This document shows, piece by piece, positions 8,738 through 18,730 of a stretch of DNA of 64,000 bases. Origin of the DNA: Candidatus Jettenia sp. (lineage in GTDB: Bacteria > Planctomycetota > Brocadiia > Brocadiales > Brocadiaceae); the NCBI GenBank assembly GCA_021650895.1, contig CP091278.1, forward strand, positions 2,881,659-2,945,658. The letters run 5' to 3'. The notes under the pieces were generated by a model. The model did no database searches. It was given only the letters and a program-made list of their open reading frames with translations, and was not told the DNA's origin. The number at the start of each line of letters is the position of its first letter. Position 1 is the stretch's first letter. Both the position numbers and the translations under genes were made by a program.

Positions 8738-10144
8738 ATGGAAGATGGTAAAATCCTTGTAGTTGAAGATCAGGATGCCATGAGAGAATCCCTTATAATA
8801 GCGTTTAGAGACGAGGGGTATCAGGTTGAAGGCGCTTCGAGCGGAGAAGAGGCTATTCAAAAATTATGTGGCCATACTGTATACGACCTTGTTATCACCG
8901 ACCTGAAGATGAAAAAAGTAGATGGCCTGGAAGTGCTCAAGACGGTGAAGACTGCAAATCCTTCCACAGAAGTAGTGCTTATTACTGCCTATGGCACCAT
9001 TAGTACTGCGGTGCAGGCGATTCGGGATGGTGCATACGATTATGTGACGAAACCTTTTCGTCATCAGGAGATCCTCAGGGTTGCAAAAAAGGCAATTGAG
9101 AAAAAAAGCCTGAAGGACAGGGTGAGGTACCTTGAAGGGGAAATCCGGGAGAAATATAAATTTGAGGGTATTGTAGGTAATTCCCCTGCAATGCTGGAGG
9201 TGTTAAAAATAACCTCACATATATGCCGTACCGAGAGTACGGTTCTGGTGACCGGCGAGAGCGGGACGGGAAAAGAGTTGATTGCAAGGGCAATTCATTA
9301 CAATAGTTCACGAAAGGAAGGTCCATTTGTGGTGATAAATTGTGGTGCATTACCTGAGAACCTGCAGGAAAGTGAGTTATTTGGACACGTGAAGGGTGCT
9401 TTTACCGGGGCTATTCGGGATAAAATAGGATTGTTTCAGCAAGCCCAAAAAGGGACGATTCTGCTGGATGAGGTTGGCGAGACTTCCCCTTCTACCCAGG
9501 TTAAGCTCTTGCGGTTCCTTCAGGATGGGGAGATTCGTCTTGTTGGCGGAAATAAATCGATGTATGTGGATGCCCGGATCATTGCGGCTACAAATGAGAA
9601 TTTGGAGCAAGCTGTCGAATCGGGAAGGTTTAGAAAAGATCTGTTTTATAGAATTAATGTGATACGTATTCATCTTCCACCTCTGAGGGAACGAAGGGAA
9701 GATATTCCTCTTCTGGTGGAGTATTTTTTAGAAAAAATTTTAGAAAAACAGAAAAAGGGAAAAAGGGAGTTATCGAAAGAGGCGATGTATGCATTAGCGA
9801 ATTATGATTGGCCTGGTAATATCAGGGAACTTCAGAATATGCTGGAAAGGGCAGTTGCATTATCGAAAGATGAAACAATACATATCCATGAGCTTTTACT
9901 ACCACAAAAAGAATTCGATAGTATTGCCATAAACCCTCTGGAGAATGAAAAGAGAAAGTCATTCATTGTAACAACCCTTGCAGAGCAAGAAAAAAATGCT
10001 ATTATTGAAGCCCTGAATAAATATAGCGGTAATCAAACAAAAGTTGCTCAGATACTTGGGATATCCACAACGACGCTCTGGAGGAAGATTAAAAAGTACC
10101 GGATTAAATCACAACACGAGATATCTGATACTATTGAAAAATAA
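8738..10144 (+). CDS. Sigma54-dependent response regulator, NtrC family
   Basis: A 468-residue activator: receiver domain (about 5-120, phosphoacceptor D55 in VITDLKMKKVDG), AAA+ domain (about 145-385) with Walker A GESGTGKE (173-180) and the sigma54-contacting GAFTGA loop (220-225), and a C-terminal Fis-type helix-turn-helix (about 420-460, NQTKVAQILGISTTTLWRKI). Once phosphorylated, such proteins bind upstream sites and drive open-complex formation by sigma54 polymerase. It follows the histidine kinase by 9 bases, forming a complete two-component pair. I found no convincing -24/-12 promoter nearby to name a target. Its receiver resembles the output-less receiver at 18731. Confidence 0.95.
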   Translation: MEDGKILVVEDQDAMRESLIIAFRDEGYQVEGASSGEEAIQKLCGHTVYDLVITDLKMKKVDGLEVLKTVKTANPSTEVVLITAYGTISTAVQAIRDGAYDYVTKPFRHQEILRVAKKAIEKKSLKDRVRYLEGEIREKYKFEGIVGNSPAMLEVLKITSHICRTESTVLVTGESGTGKELIARAIHYNSSRKEGPFVVINCGALPENLQESELFGHVKGAFTGAIRDKIGLFQQAQKGTILLDEVGETSPSTQVKLLRFLQDGEIRLVGGNKSMYVDARIIAATNENLEQAVESGRFRKDLFYRINVIRIHLPPLRERREDIPLLVEYFLEKILEKQKKGKRELSKEAMYALANYDWPGNIRELQNMLERAVALSKDETIHIHELLLPQKEFDSIAINPLENEKRKSFIVTTLAEQEKNAIIEALNKYSGNQTKVAQILGISTTTLWRKIKKYRIKSQHEISDTIEK

Positions 10145-10389
10145 TCTCATGCTCTCCTCACGAAAAAACGGAATCGACGATGCAGGGTAAGGCTTTAGCC
10201 TTGCTTCCCTGCCTGAATATGTGTATGGAGATAGCAACCTTTCATCGGTTGTCCGAGAATACAAGCTTGCCAGAAAGGATAACGGATATATTTCATACCA
10301 TAGGTGCCATTCTGAACCGGTCTGATTTTTCTCCTGAATCATGTTCCTACCTAATCCCGTAAGGATGTCTCGATTATAGCAAAAAACAG

Positions 10390-10414
10390 AAAAAAACCCT
10401 TCAACCCTGAAGGG
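10390..10414 (-). terminator. Rho-independent-type terminator on the minus strand
   Basis: Read on the minus strand, CCCTTCA-GGGT-TGAAGGG forms a 7-bp stem followed at once by seven T residues. It would stop minus-strand transcripts arriving from the SBBP pseudogene side, about 1 kb away. It could equally be one of the many palindromic repeats in this gap. Confidence 0.4.
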
Positions 10415-11281
10415 GTGACAGGGGATACCTCAATATGCATCAAGCTAAAAATAGTGTTCCATAAAAAAGGGAGTATCTCCTTGTAAAAAGAACAACATGT
10501 GTCCATATTCCCCTCTAATCCCCCTAACCCCCTTTAGAAAACTTGTCCTTACCCACATCTTTAAATACCACAAAGAACACGAAGTACACGAAGAATAAGA
10601 GAGTTCCAAATCTCAATAAATTCTTTTTATGATCGATCCCTTCTTGAGGCGATGTGAGTGTGAGTGAGAAAACACTGACACTGACACTAAACAAAAAGCA
10701 ACACACCCTTACCTCAATTGTAAAGACGCAAAATCTTACTTCTCTACGTTCTTCTTTCTTCGTGTACTTTGTGGTTTACCTTGCTTCTACCTTCGCTCCC
10801 TACCTAACTTGTGGGTAAGGATAAGTTTAGAAAAGGGGAAGAAAGAAGGATTTCCTCTTTTTTAAACTTATCTTTATCCACAAGTCAGAGAGGTAAATTT
10901 GAGTAGTGCGATAAGACTAAACGGGGTGGCACGGACAAACCATGTCCCCGTACGTCTTGAACGGGGACATGGTTTGTCCGTGTTGTTCAAATATACCCGT
11001 GGGTAGGGAATATACCACACTGACAAACAGAGTTTGTCAGTGCCACCCAGGACCCTCTTTCTAAAGGTAAACTAAGGGGGATTATGCATCTCCCCCTTTT
11101 CTAAAGCTGATCAAAATATCAAATATTTCCCCCTTTTCTAAAGGGGGATTAAGGGGGATTATGTTATTCTTCACCGTTTCCACATGTTAGCTTGATGCAT
11201 ATGAGAGGATACCTGCGTTGAGATGCCACCCCTTCGGGGTTGAATGTGGTATGCTCGGTTTTATACAGAGGAGGGTACTAT

Positions 11282-11362
11282 AGTTCAATCGTCGACGCCG
11301 ATTGAACTGAGACATTTCTCAAGGATAACCTTGCAGAGATGGGTTTGAAACCCATCTCTGCA
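11282..11362. repeat. Two adjacent strong hairpins
   Basis: AGTTCAATCG (11282-11291) pairs with CGATTGAACT (11299-11308) around a 7-base loop. TGCAGAGATGGGTTT (11332-11346) pairs perfectly with AAACCCATCTCTGCA (11348-11362) around one central base. The first has a shorter relative at 5202-5219. Neither has a T tract, so they look like repeats rather than terminators. Confidence 0.6.
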
Positions 11363-11418
11363 TAGATCGTTATACCTGGCAAAAAACCGATGAAAAGATA
11401 TGGCTGAGAGCGTGAAAG

Positions 11419-14077
11419 CTACAATGAGTTATTTCTATTCTGCTGTTGTGGACGCTTGCGTGATGATCGAATGTTACCTGAGTATGGCTGTTTCAGGGCA
11501 AGGCCTGAAGCACCGTAAGGAGTAAGGGAACGTGCATACTTGAGATCGGTATTTGACCGGTCGTAATAACTGATATGCACAAAACCATTACTGTCTACCT
11601 TTATTGAGGTATACGCGCCTACCCGCCCTGCGCTATCCACCGTTATCGTAGTCCATGAACCAGTGGTATTATGGGTATATTTGAGATCCCCATTTGTATA
11701 ATCATGGTAACTTATGTGAACGTTATCAGAGGCATCAATTGCCAGAGAGGTGTATGAACCAACTAATCCAACCGTATCTATTGATTCCCTTACCCATGAA
11801 CCATTCACCTTATGAGCATAGCTAAGCCCTGTAGAACTTGCGTTATAGTAGCTGATGTGTACAGCATCAGACGAATCTACTGCGAGTGAAGAATACTTCC
11901 CTACCCATGCATTCCCACCATGCACAATCTCCGTTGACCATGAACCGTTCATATACAGGGCATACTTGAGATCGCCATTGGTATGGTCATAATAACTGAT
12001 ATGCACATTATCCATAGAATCGACTGCCAGAGAGGTGTACATGCCTACACTCCGATACTATCTACCGTCGTGATTGTCCATGAGGCAGGATCAAGAGGGG
12101 TGCTGGTAGAGGCACATTTAAGATCCTGATTGGTAGCATCATAATAACTGATATATACCTTATCCGCTGAATCGAACGCCAGAGAGGTATACAATCCCAC
12201 ATTGCCCGTGCTGTCTATGGTAGAGACGGACCATGCAGCTTTGCCATCAGCGGTAGCAAATTTCAGATCACCATTGGTTTGGTCATAGTAACTGATATAC
12301 TTTCGAAAGATCGATTTCTTTATTGCCAGAGAGGGGTACCTTCCTACATCTCCTATCCTATCCGGTGTACTCCTTGGCCATGATCCATTAGAAATATTAT
12401 ACACAATTTGAAGGTTTCTATTGCTCGCATTATAATAGCTGATACGTGCCCATTCCGATCTGTCTAAAGCCAGAGAGGTAAATGTCCCTTCAGCATTATT
12501 GCCTCCCATGCTGGCAATATACCAGGTACCCTCAGAGAGGTTACTATCAAAACGGGATATGAAGACATCATACGAACCATTGTGAGAGGTATCATAAGCG
12601 CCGGCTGTGGTAGGGAGGTCTGTCGTTGCATCAACGGTATAACCCATCACATAGACGTTTCCCTCCGTATCTGTAGCAAGGGAATTACCATAATCACTAT
12701 AAGAGCCACCCAGGAAGGTGGATGCCTGGAGAGCGTCAGGCTACTATTGAACTTTGATACAAAGACATCAGCCCCGCCATTGTGAGAGGTATCATAGGCG
12801 CCTGCCGTGGTAGGGAGGTATGTCTCTGTATCATAGGTATGACCCGTCACATAGACGTTTCCCTCCGTATCTGTGGCAAGGGAATAACCCTGATCACTAC
12901 CAGAGCCACCCAAGAAGGTGGACGCCAGGAGACTGGTCAGACCACTATTGAACTTTGATACAAAGACATCAAGCGAGCCATTGTGAGAGGTATCATAAGC
13001 GCCTGCCTTAGTAGGGAGGTCGGTTGTTGTATCATAGGTATAACCCGTTACATAGATGTTTCCCTTTGTGTCTGTAGTAATTGATTGACCATAATCACTA
13101 TGAGAGCCGCCGAGAAATGTGGATGCCAGGAGGGGGTCGATAATGAGGTCCTTTGATGTATCGTATGATGCTACCGTAAAGCCATAAACAAGGTGAGAGG
13201 TTTTTTCTCCTGTATGCTGACTCCTGGCTTCTGTCTTCTGAACGCTATATTCCACTGCCACATCAACCCTCTTCCCCTCAATCTCCTGAAAGGCTACCGG
13301 TTTGGTAAATGTCACCTTCCCTAACTCTGTCTCTACCTCAAGCTCTCCGTGGTCGTTAATGTATAATCCCCCTTGATCCCCCTTTAGAAAAGGGGGAAAA
13401 TTCCCTCTATCCCCCTTTGGTAAAGAAGAAACAGCGAACCCCTCCTTTTGTAAAGAGGGAATAGCAAAGCCCCCCTTTTCCAAAGGAGGGTTGGGGGGAT
13501 TAGGAAGTTTCACCCCACTCAACCTTACCTGAATCTGCCTCGGGTCAGCCCCTGGTTTCACACAAAAGAGCTTCTCCACATTATCCCCATATGCCTTCAG
13601 CCTTAGCTCAATCCCCTCGTATACCTCTCCGAGGTTTACCTCTCCATAGGTTGCAATGCCACTCCTCCACTTCGATGGATCATTGCCCTTAAAATAACTC
13701 ACCTGTGTCTCTGCCTCATCCTCTCCCTTTATCTCTGCAACCTTCCCGTTAACCAGCTCTTCTTTTAATATCAGTCCTTTTTCACATGACGTATTCCGGA
13801 GCATGGTATCGATAAAAGCCAGCACAGGTGATGCGGGATGCACGGTACTCTGATAGTAAGGTAACCGGCAGTGTGCATAGTGCCTGATGTGCCTTGCACG
13901 ATACAGGTCGTTTGGTGGTAATCCCTCTGGTCCCTTACTATCATTATCTTCTTTATTCCCGGAGTGAGGCAATGAATAGATAATCTCGCCTTCCTTTGTT
14001 ACAAACACCGTCCCGCTAAAGGTATTCGCATAAAAGCCTACCCTTGTATCTGCCTGACATTCATTGGCGATAAAGTC
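11419..14077 (-). pseudogene. Decayed SBBP-repeat beta-propeller surface protein
   Basis: Three minus-strand fragments make one protein of about 880 residues. The first part has the GFYANTFSGTVFVTKEGE start typical of SBBP proteins and repeats such as LLASTFLGGS...GNIYVTGYT. The rest consists of repeats like YTSLAVDSMDNVHISYYD and NGDLKYA. Three lesions are visible: an in-frame TAA at 14078-14080 just before NECQADTRVGFYA (normally preceded by a signal peptide and more sequence), a one-base loss near 12733 (the other frame resumes with LQASTFLGGSYSDYG), and another near 12052 (TAG after TVDSIGV, resuming SVGMYTSLAVDS). If the indels are assembly errors it could be a real but 5'-truncated gene. 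Such proteins are usually exported. Confidence 0.75.
13365..13502. repeat. Palindromic CCCCCTTT/AAAGGGGG repeats inserted in frame in the SBBP gene
   Basis: A 138-bp block built of the same CCCCCTTGATCCCCCTTTAG and AAAGGAGGGTTGGGG units found in the intergenic gaps. Read on the minus strand it gives 46 codons in frame, including NPPNPPLEKGGF, KEGFAVSSLPKGDRG and NFPPFLKGDQGG. Family-like sequence resumes on both sides (VRLSGVKLP before, LYINDHGELEVE after). It therefore looks like an intergenic repeat that invaded a coding region without breaking the frame. Confidence 0.7.
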
Positions 14078-14215
14078 TTATACACCTCCGGTGCCCGAAT
14101 AACCCTTTTTCAGCCGTTATCATTATCATGTATCTATAGTATGATCTTGCAATTGCAAGACTGTTATGAATATAATATGAAGGTACGCTGCATCGTAAAA
14201 TCTATACATAATAAA

Positions 14216-14563
14216 ATGAAAAGCAAAGAAGCTGTTAGTTACTATCGAGGCAAAGAAAATTTTAATTGTGCCCAGGCAATCCTGAAGGCCTACCAGGAAG
14301 ACTTTAACATCACCGATCAGCAGATTATTGAATATAAAAAATTCGGTGGAGGAAAGGCTGAAGGAGGGGTATGCGGGGCTCTTTTTGCCGCTAAAAAACT
14401 GATTCATAATGAAGATATATCAAATCATGTCGAACAGCATTTTTCAAAAGCTGCTGGCGCAATTACCTGCCGTGAAATCCTTAGTTTAAAACAATTATCC
14501 TGCCATAAGTGTGTAGAGAATATAGCAGAATCTCTCGATGAATACCTCAAAGGGAAAAAATAG
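14216..14563 (+). CDS. C_GCAxxG_C_C family redox-type protein
   Basis: A small cytosolic protein, 115 residues from ATG 14216. It shows the family cysteine pattern: NFNCAQA near the N-terminus, the glycine-rich FGGGKAEGGVCGALFAAKKL block, then ITCREI and LSCHKCVEN near the C-terminus. The family is thought to bind metal or undergo thiol redox chemistry, but the reaction is not established. The open frame extends up to 14141, and an in-frame ATG lies at 14177; I prefer 14216 because family members begin about 10 residues before the NCAQ motif, and no start has a strong ribosome site. It stands alone, with more than 450 noncoding bases after it. Confidence 0.8.
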   Translation: MKSKEAVSYYRGKENFNCAQAILKAYQEDFNITDQQIIEYKKFGGGKAEGGVCGALFAAKKLIHNEDISNHVEQHFSKAAGAITCREILSLKQLSCHKCVENIAESLDEYLKGKK

Positions 14564-15073
14564 TTCATCCAACCGAGTTTACAGGGTTCTTCCGGCAGTT
14601 AAAAACGTTACAGTATTTTTGTTCAAAAATGAGGAAACAACTCAAAGATTAATGAGATACAAATTTTTGCTTTTTATAATTTCATCCTGAAATTACCATT
14701 GCAGAATGGAATGTTTTCTATGAATAGATAGGCTATAGCTTATGCATTCATACAGAAATATTATTAATTTAATAAGCTGTTGTTTTAATACCACTTATAT
14801 AAAAATATACGTGGTATTTTTTTTACTTATGGGAAGTTGGTATATTTTTCGTTACTAGGAAGAAAACGAGGAATTAGTGAAAAATGGTATAGGTATCGTT
14901 AAGTCTATAAATATTGCAGAAAATATACAATGTTTCAGAGTAAGCTGGCGATTTGCTCTCAAGTATTTTTAGAATAAAATGCTAACCTTTTATGGTAAAT
15001 ATTTCTCCTGAGTTGTATCTATAAACTTGTGAGTGTATTACCAGAAAAGTGCAGAACAAAAAGGTATTGGCGG
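14564..15073. other. AT-rich gap before the HPP gene
   Basis: No gene is visible. Apart from one strong hairpin with a T tract (14787-14824) it is AT-rich and unstructured to the eye. It presumably holds the promoter of the 15-19 kb gene group. I looked for a sigma54 -24/-12 pair, because of the NtrC-type regulator upstream, and found none I would defend. Confidence 0.6.
14787..14824 (+). terminator. Rho-independent-type terminator hairpin
   Basis: AATACCACTTATAT pairs with ATATACGTGGTATT across an AAAA loop (14 pairs, one mismatch) and runs into eight T residues. It lies about 220 bases after the nearest upstream stop codon, so it may end that transcript or an unseen small RNA. Confidence 0.6.
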
Positions 15074-15757
15074 ATGTTCAAAAGGAAAAGAACTACTGAA
15101 GTTAAAAAAGTTATAGATGTAAAATTCGAGGTAAAACAGCATTCTGAAGAAGATAAAAAAAATTATTTTGTGCGTATAATGGACTTTTTAAAAGAACCTT
15201 TAAAAAGGGAGAGAGAAAATATGCCGATGCTAGATGGAATAAATAGAATAAGTACCTATATAAAAAAATTACCCAGGGCGCCACAACCTGATCTCACTTC
15301 AAGAGAGGTGTTGCTTTCTCTCTGGGGGGCGCTTTTGGGGATAGGGATAACGGCGTTGCTGGCATTTACCTGGAAGTGTCCGATGCTATTAGGGTCTTTT
15401 GGATCTACCGCGCCATTGATTTATTGTGCGTACAAATCGCCTCTGGCGCAACCAAGGAATGTCGTGCTGGGGCATTTCCTCGGCGCAAGTATCGGTGTGG
15501 TTGTCAACGACTTCTTTGGCGTGACGTGGTGGTCGATTGCGCTTACCGTCGCCCTTGCTATTATTCTTATGTTTACGACGTATTCGATACATCCCCCGGC
15601 AGGCGCAACGGCATATGTAGCTGTTCAAACGGGGGGATTGGGCGTAGGATATTGGTTTATCCTGAACCCCACTATGTTGGGAATATTTATCATGCTGACA
15701 GTAGCAGTGATCTTTAATAAGATGAGCAAGAGAGATTATCCGACACATTGGTATTAA
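15074..15757 (+). CDS. HPP family membrane protein, possible nitrite/anion transporter
   Basis: A 227-residue protein: a charged N-terminal region of about 75 residues, then four to five hydrophobic helices and the signature HPPAGATA (HPP at residues 173-175). Cyanobacterial and chloroplast HPP proteins have been shown to transport nitrite; in other bacteria the role is open. The helices include VLLSLWGALLGIGITALLAF, NVVLGHFLGASIGVVV and TMLGIFIMLTVAVIF. I chose ATG 15074 (AAGG nine bases upstream) over an in-frame GTG at 15029. It begins a run of five plus-strand genes ending in a FocA channel, which makes an anion-uptake role plausible. Confidence 0.82.
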   Translation: MFKRKRTTEVKKVIDVKFEVKQHSEEDKKNYFVRIMDFLKEPLKRERENMPMLDGINRISTYIKKLPRAPQPDLTSREVLLSLWGALLGIGITALLAFTWKCPMLLGSFGSTAPLIYCAYKSPLAQPRNVVLGHFLGASIGVVVNDFFGVTWWSIALTVALAIILMFTTYSIHPPAGATAYVAVQTGGLGVGYWFILNPTMLGIFIMLTVAVIFNKMSKRDYPTHWY

Positions 15758-15828
15758 AAGGAGGCATCAATTGGATGTGATGTTCGTGAACCTGAGAGTA
15801 CAAAATTCGTTAAATTACGGAGAAAATT

Positions 15829-18117
15829 ATGTATATATCGATTAAAACCCGTCTTATTCTTTTGCTCATTGTGTTTACGTTACTCCCATTTGTTTTGCTA
15901 AGAATTATTGCCTACCCACGGATACAGGCAGATCTTCAGGAGGTGCTGATACGTGACCTTGATGGTATGGGACATAAACAGGCAGAATTAGTGACCAATT
16001 GGATGCATGAGAGAATGATGAATGCCCGTGCGATAGCAAATAATCCTTTGATGGCTAAAAGTGTAAAGATTACGAAAGAGGATAAGGATTATCCTGATAT
16101 TATTCAATACCTTGAAGTGATAAAAAATGAATATGGGTATAAGGGTATATTGATAAGCAACGATCAGGGCATAGTAAAAATCGCCACAATAGAAGAAGGG
16201 TTGGGAAATGATATCTCACAGATGGATTATTTCAAAGAGGCGGTACAAGGAAAGACCTATGTATCGAGTGTAGTGCCATCTGAAATTCCCCTTATGAATG
16301 AGGATGGAGAAAAAGAACTCGGCCTGCCTAACATGCTTGTCTCATCACCACTGAAAGACAGGGAGGGAAATGTCATTGGCGTTGTTGCGCTAAGAATTGA
16401 TGCATTGAAACTGAGCGAATTGGTGTTAAGCCTCAATTTGGGAAAGACGGAAGAGACCTACCTTATTAATAAAGACGGATACATGATTACCGAATCAAGA
16501 TTTGCAAAGCACCTCAAAGAAATGGGGCTGGTAAAAAAGCGATGCGCCCTGGAATTGAAACTGATTAACCAGGAAACAGGGAAATTAACCGAAGGTGCAC
16601 AACAGTGTATCTCAGGCAATAACGGCTTTGATGCACAGGGCTATAAGGATTACGGTGGGGTAACCGTACTGGGGGTATGGCGCTGGTTACCGGAGTTTCA
16701 TTGGGGCGTTATCACGGAAATCGATAGAGATGAAGGGTACGGGCCGGCCTATAATCTGAATTACATCGTAAGCTCTGTGCTCTTAATCCTTGCATTTCCT
16801 TTTGTTATGGTAGCATACCTTGTGGGGAAAAAACTTTCAGTGCCGATTCTTAAATTAACCGAAGTGACCAGGAAGATGGCATCAGGAGATTTAGCGCAAC
16901 GGGTAGACATCCAGAGAGAAGATGAGCTGGGTGAATTGGCAAGCTCATTTAATGTTATGGCAAAGTCCCTCGATGAGAAGACAAAAGAGATCATCATTTC
17001 CGAGAAGAGATACCGGGAGATCTTCAATTCGATTAAAGAAGGGGTGTATCAGTCAGATCCGGGAGCAGAAGGAGTCTTTACGTTTATCAACAAGGCAGGG
17101 GCAGAGATTCTGGGATACAGCACTCCGGAAGAGGTAATCGGAACGAAGGTAAAGAATATCTATGTCGATCCGGAAGACCGAAGGCGCCTCTGCGATAAAC
17201 TGGAGAAGGATGGGGTCTGGAGAGAGTTTGTATCGCTGTGTAGGAGGAAAAGCGGCGAGAGTTTCTATGCAGAGCGTACGAGCAGTATGCTGAGGGATGA
17301 GAAAGGCAATCCGGCAGCTATTTATGGGGTATTCCGGGATATTTCCGAGAGGAAGAAGGCAGAGATGGAGGTCATAGAGTCAGAGAAGAGATACCGGTTA
17401 TTATTTGATTCACTGAAGGAAGGGGTATATCAATCCGAGCCGGAGGTGGATGGGGTATTTACCTGGATTAATCAGGCAGGGGCAGAGATCCTTGGCTATA
17501 AGTCTCCGGAAGAAGTGATTGGACTTAAGGTAAAGGATGTTTATGTAAATCCGGATGACCGGAAAAAGGTGGTAGAAAAGCTCTCGAAGGAAGGGGTTTG
17601 GAAGGGATTTGCCTCGTTTTGCAAGAGGAAAAATGGTGAACGGTTCCATATGGAGAGGACATCGAGTGTCGTGATGGATGAGAAGGGAAATCCAATCCGG
17701 ATAGACGGGATATTCAGGGATATAACAGAACGGAAGAAGCTGGAGCAGGAGTTACAGGAGTCGGAGAGGCATCATCGTCAGCTGCTGAATTCCTTAAAGG
17801 AAGGGATCTATCAGTGTGAACCTACAGAAGACGGGGTATTTACCTGGATCAATCAGGCAGGAGCAGAGATCTTGGGCTATAGTTCACCTGAAGAGGTTAT
17901 CGGGACACGGGTGAAGGATGTATATGTGAATCCTGAGGACCGAAAGGAATTGGTCGAGAAGTTAGAAAAGGAAGGTGTATGGAGAGACTTTACCTCATAT
18001 TGTAAGAGAAAAAATGGTGAACGGTTTATTTCTGAAAGGACTTGTAATCTGGTGCGTGATGAGAACGGTAAGCCGATAAGGATTGAAGGTGTATTTAGGG
18101 ATATAACGGAAAGATAA
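15829..18117 (+). CDS. Kinase-less membrane sensor: Cache-HAMP-PAS-PAS-PAS
   Basis: A 762-residue protein with TM helix (about 7-27), extracytoplasmic double-Cache-like domain (about 35-305), TM helix (about 308-328), HAMP (about 330-382) and three tandem PAS/PAC units of exactly 127 residues starting at 392, 519 and 646. The units are very alike; each contains GVFT(F/W)IN(K/Q)AGAEILGY. The protein ends at DITER, the usual end of a PAC motif, so no HisKA, HATPase, GGDEF, EAL or methyl-accepting domain exists. The N-terminal half is paralogous to the kinase at 5528 (compare LLRIIAYPRIQADLQEVLIRDL with LLRFMAFPKAQKDLEEALIRNL). It must signal through partners, perhaps the two genes that follow. 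No kinase remnant follows the TAA. Confidence 0.9.
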   Translation: MYISIKTRLILLLIVFTLLPFVLLRIIAYPRIQADLQEVLIRDLDGMGHKQAELVTNWMHERMMNARAIANNPLMAKSVKITKEDKDYPDIIQYLEVIKNEYGYKGILISNDQGIVKIATIEEGLGNDISQMDYFKEAVQGKTYVSSVVPSEIPLMNEDGEKELGLPNMLVSSPLKDREGNVIGVVALRIDALKLSELVLSLNLGKTEETYLINKDGYMITESRFAKHLKEMGLVKKRCALELKLINQETGKLTEGAQQCISGNNGFDAQGYKDYGGVTVLGVWRWLPEFHWGVITEIDRDEGYGPAYNLNYIVSSVLLILAFPFVMVAYLVGKKLSVPILKLTEVTRKMASGDLAQRVDIQREDELGELASSFNVMAKSLDEKTKEIIISEKRYREIFNSIKEGVYQSDPGAEGVFTFINKAGAEILGYSTPEEVIGTKVKNIYVDPEDRRRLCDKLEKDGVWREFVSLCRRKSGESFYAERTSSMLRDEKGNPAAIYGVFRDISERKKAEMEVIESEKRYRLLFDSLKEGVYQSEPEVDGVFTWINQAGAEILGYKSPEEVIGLKVKDVYVNPDDRKKVVEKLSKEGVWKGFASFCKRKNGERFHMERTSSVVMDEKGNPIRIDGIFRDITERKKLEQELQESERHHRQLLNSLKEGIYQCEPTEDGVFTWINQAGAEILGYSSPEEVIGTRVKDVYVNPEDRKELVEKLEKEGVWRDFTSYCKRKNGERFISERTCNLVRDENGKPIRIEGVFRDITER

Positions 18118-18166
18118 AGCGTTTATTTAAAAGAATTAAAATACACTGAACGAGGAGTAGAAAATT

Positions 18167-18700
18167 ATGGGAAATGAGACGGTAAAGGGTTTATCAGTGA
18201 ATGCTAAGACCCTTATTTTAATATTGCTGTTTGTAAATATCGGTTTTGCATCGAAGATGCTTAATAAGTATTACAAGATGAAAGAGTCGGGATACATCAG
18301 AGAAAAGACGTTTCAGGAACAGCTCGAGACAAGGGTTATGAAGGCTTTCGGTTCTATGGAAGATCTCAATAAGATGGTTAACGATATCACAAGACGAAAA
18401 GAAGAGGCAGAGAAGCTTGCAGAGTCTTTTAAAGAACAAGATGAGCAGTTGAAACTCACCAATAAAGAGTTGGAAAGTGCAAAGGTCAAGCTGGAAGAGG
18501 AGAAGGCACGGTTACAAAAAGAAATATGGGCGGTTGAGGACTCGCTGTCTTCTGCAAAGAAGGTACTCAGTAGTAAGGATTTAACAATCCAGGAGCTTAT
18601 GAATAAATTGGAAACAATTGAAAGGGAAAATGCAGCGGTGAAGAAGCAGCTCGAAGAACAATCAAAAGCGCCCGAAGCGTGGAATCTTCCCCATCAGTAA
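18167..18700 (+). CDS. Membrane-anchored coiled-coil protein of unknown function
   Basis: 177 residues. A single N-terminal hydrophobic segment (TLILILLFVNIGFASKML, about residues 14-31) is followed by about 140 residues of charged heptad-like sequence rich in E, K, L and Q (for example AKVKLEEEKARLQKEIWAVE). The pattern predicts one inner-membrane anchor and a long cytoplasmic or periplasmic coiled coil. No enzymatic motif is present and I recognise no family. It lies between the kinase-less sensor (49 bases upstream) and the stand-alone receiver (30 bases downstream), so it could be a scaffold or connector between them; this is inference from position only. The ATG has a GAGGAG ribosome site. 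Confidence 0.75.
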   Translation: MGNETVKGLSVNAKTLILILLFVNIGFASKMLNKYYKMKESGYIREKTFQEQLETRVMKAFGSMEDLNKMVNDITRRKEEAEKLAESFKEQDEQLKLTNKELESAKVKLEEEKARLQKEIWAVEDSLSSAKKVLSSKDLTIQELMNKLETIERENAAVKKQLEEQSKAPEAWNLPHQ

Positions 18701-18730
18701 ACATGATACTACTATTTATGAAAGATTTTT

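Larger units (their letters stand above)
10145..11418. other. Gene-free mosaic of dispersed palindromic repeats
   Basis: No supportable gene in 1.27 kb. From left to right: a degenerate cloverleaf-type repeat (about 10183-10275, with GGCTTTAGCC core), a terminator-like hairpin (10390-10414), CCCCCTTTAGAAAA blocks, the second copy of the 240-bp repeat (10540-10828), and a block at 10855-11025 closely matching 21680-21810 that includes GTGGCACGGACAAAC palindromes. Further CCCCCTTTTCTAAAGGGGG palindromes follow (11085-11165), then hairpins at 11282-11308 and 11332-11362. Open frames here are repeat sequence read by chance. Confidence 0.7.

Noticed and set aside
10180-10362. 60-residue open frame after the NtrC-type regulator
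   Set aside because: It reads through a degenerate cloverleaf repeat (KALALLPCL from the GGCTTTAGCC motif), so it is repeat sequence.
14564-15073. Sigma54 promoter before the HPP gene
   Set aside because: The best stretch (TGGTATAGGTATCG region) lacks the TTGC half at correct spacing, so I do not call it.
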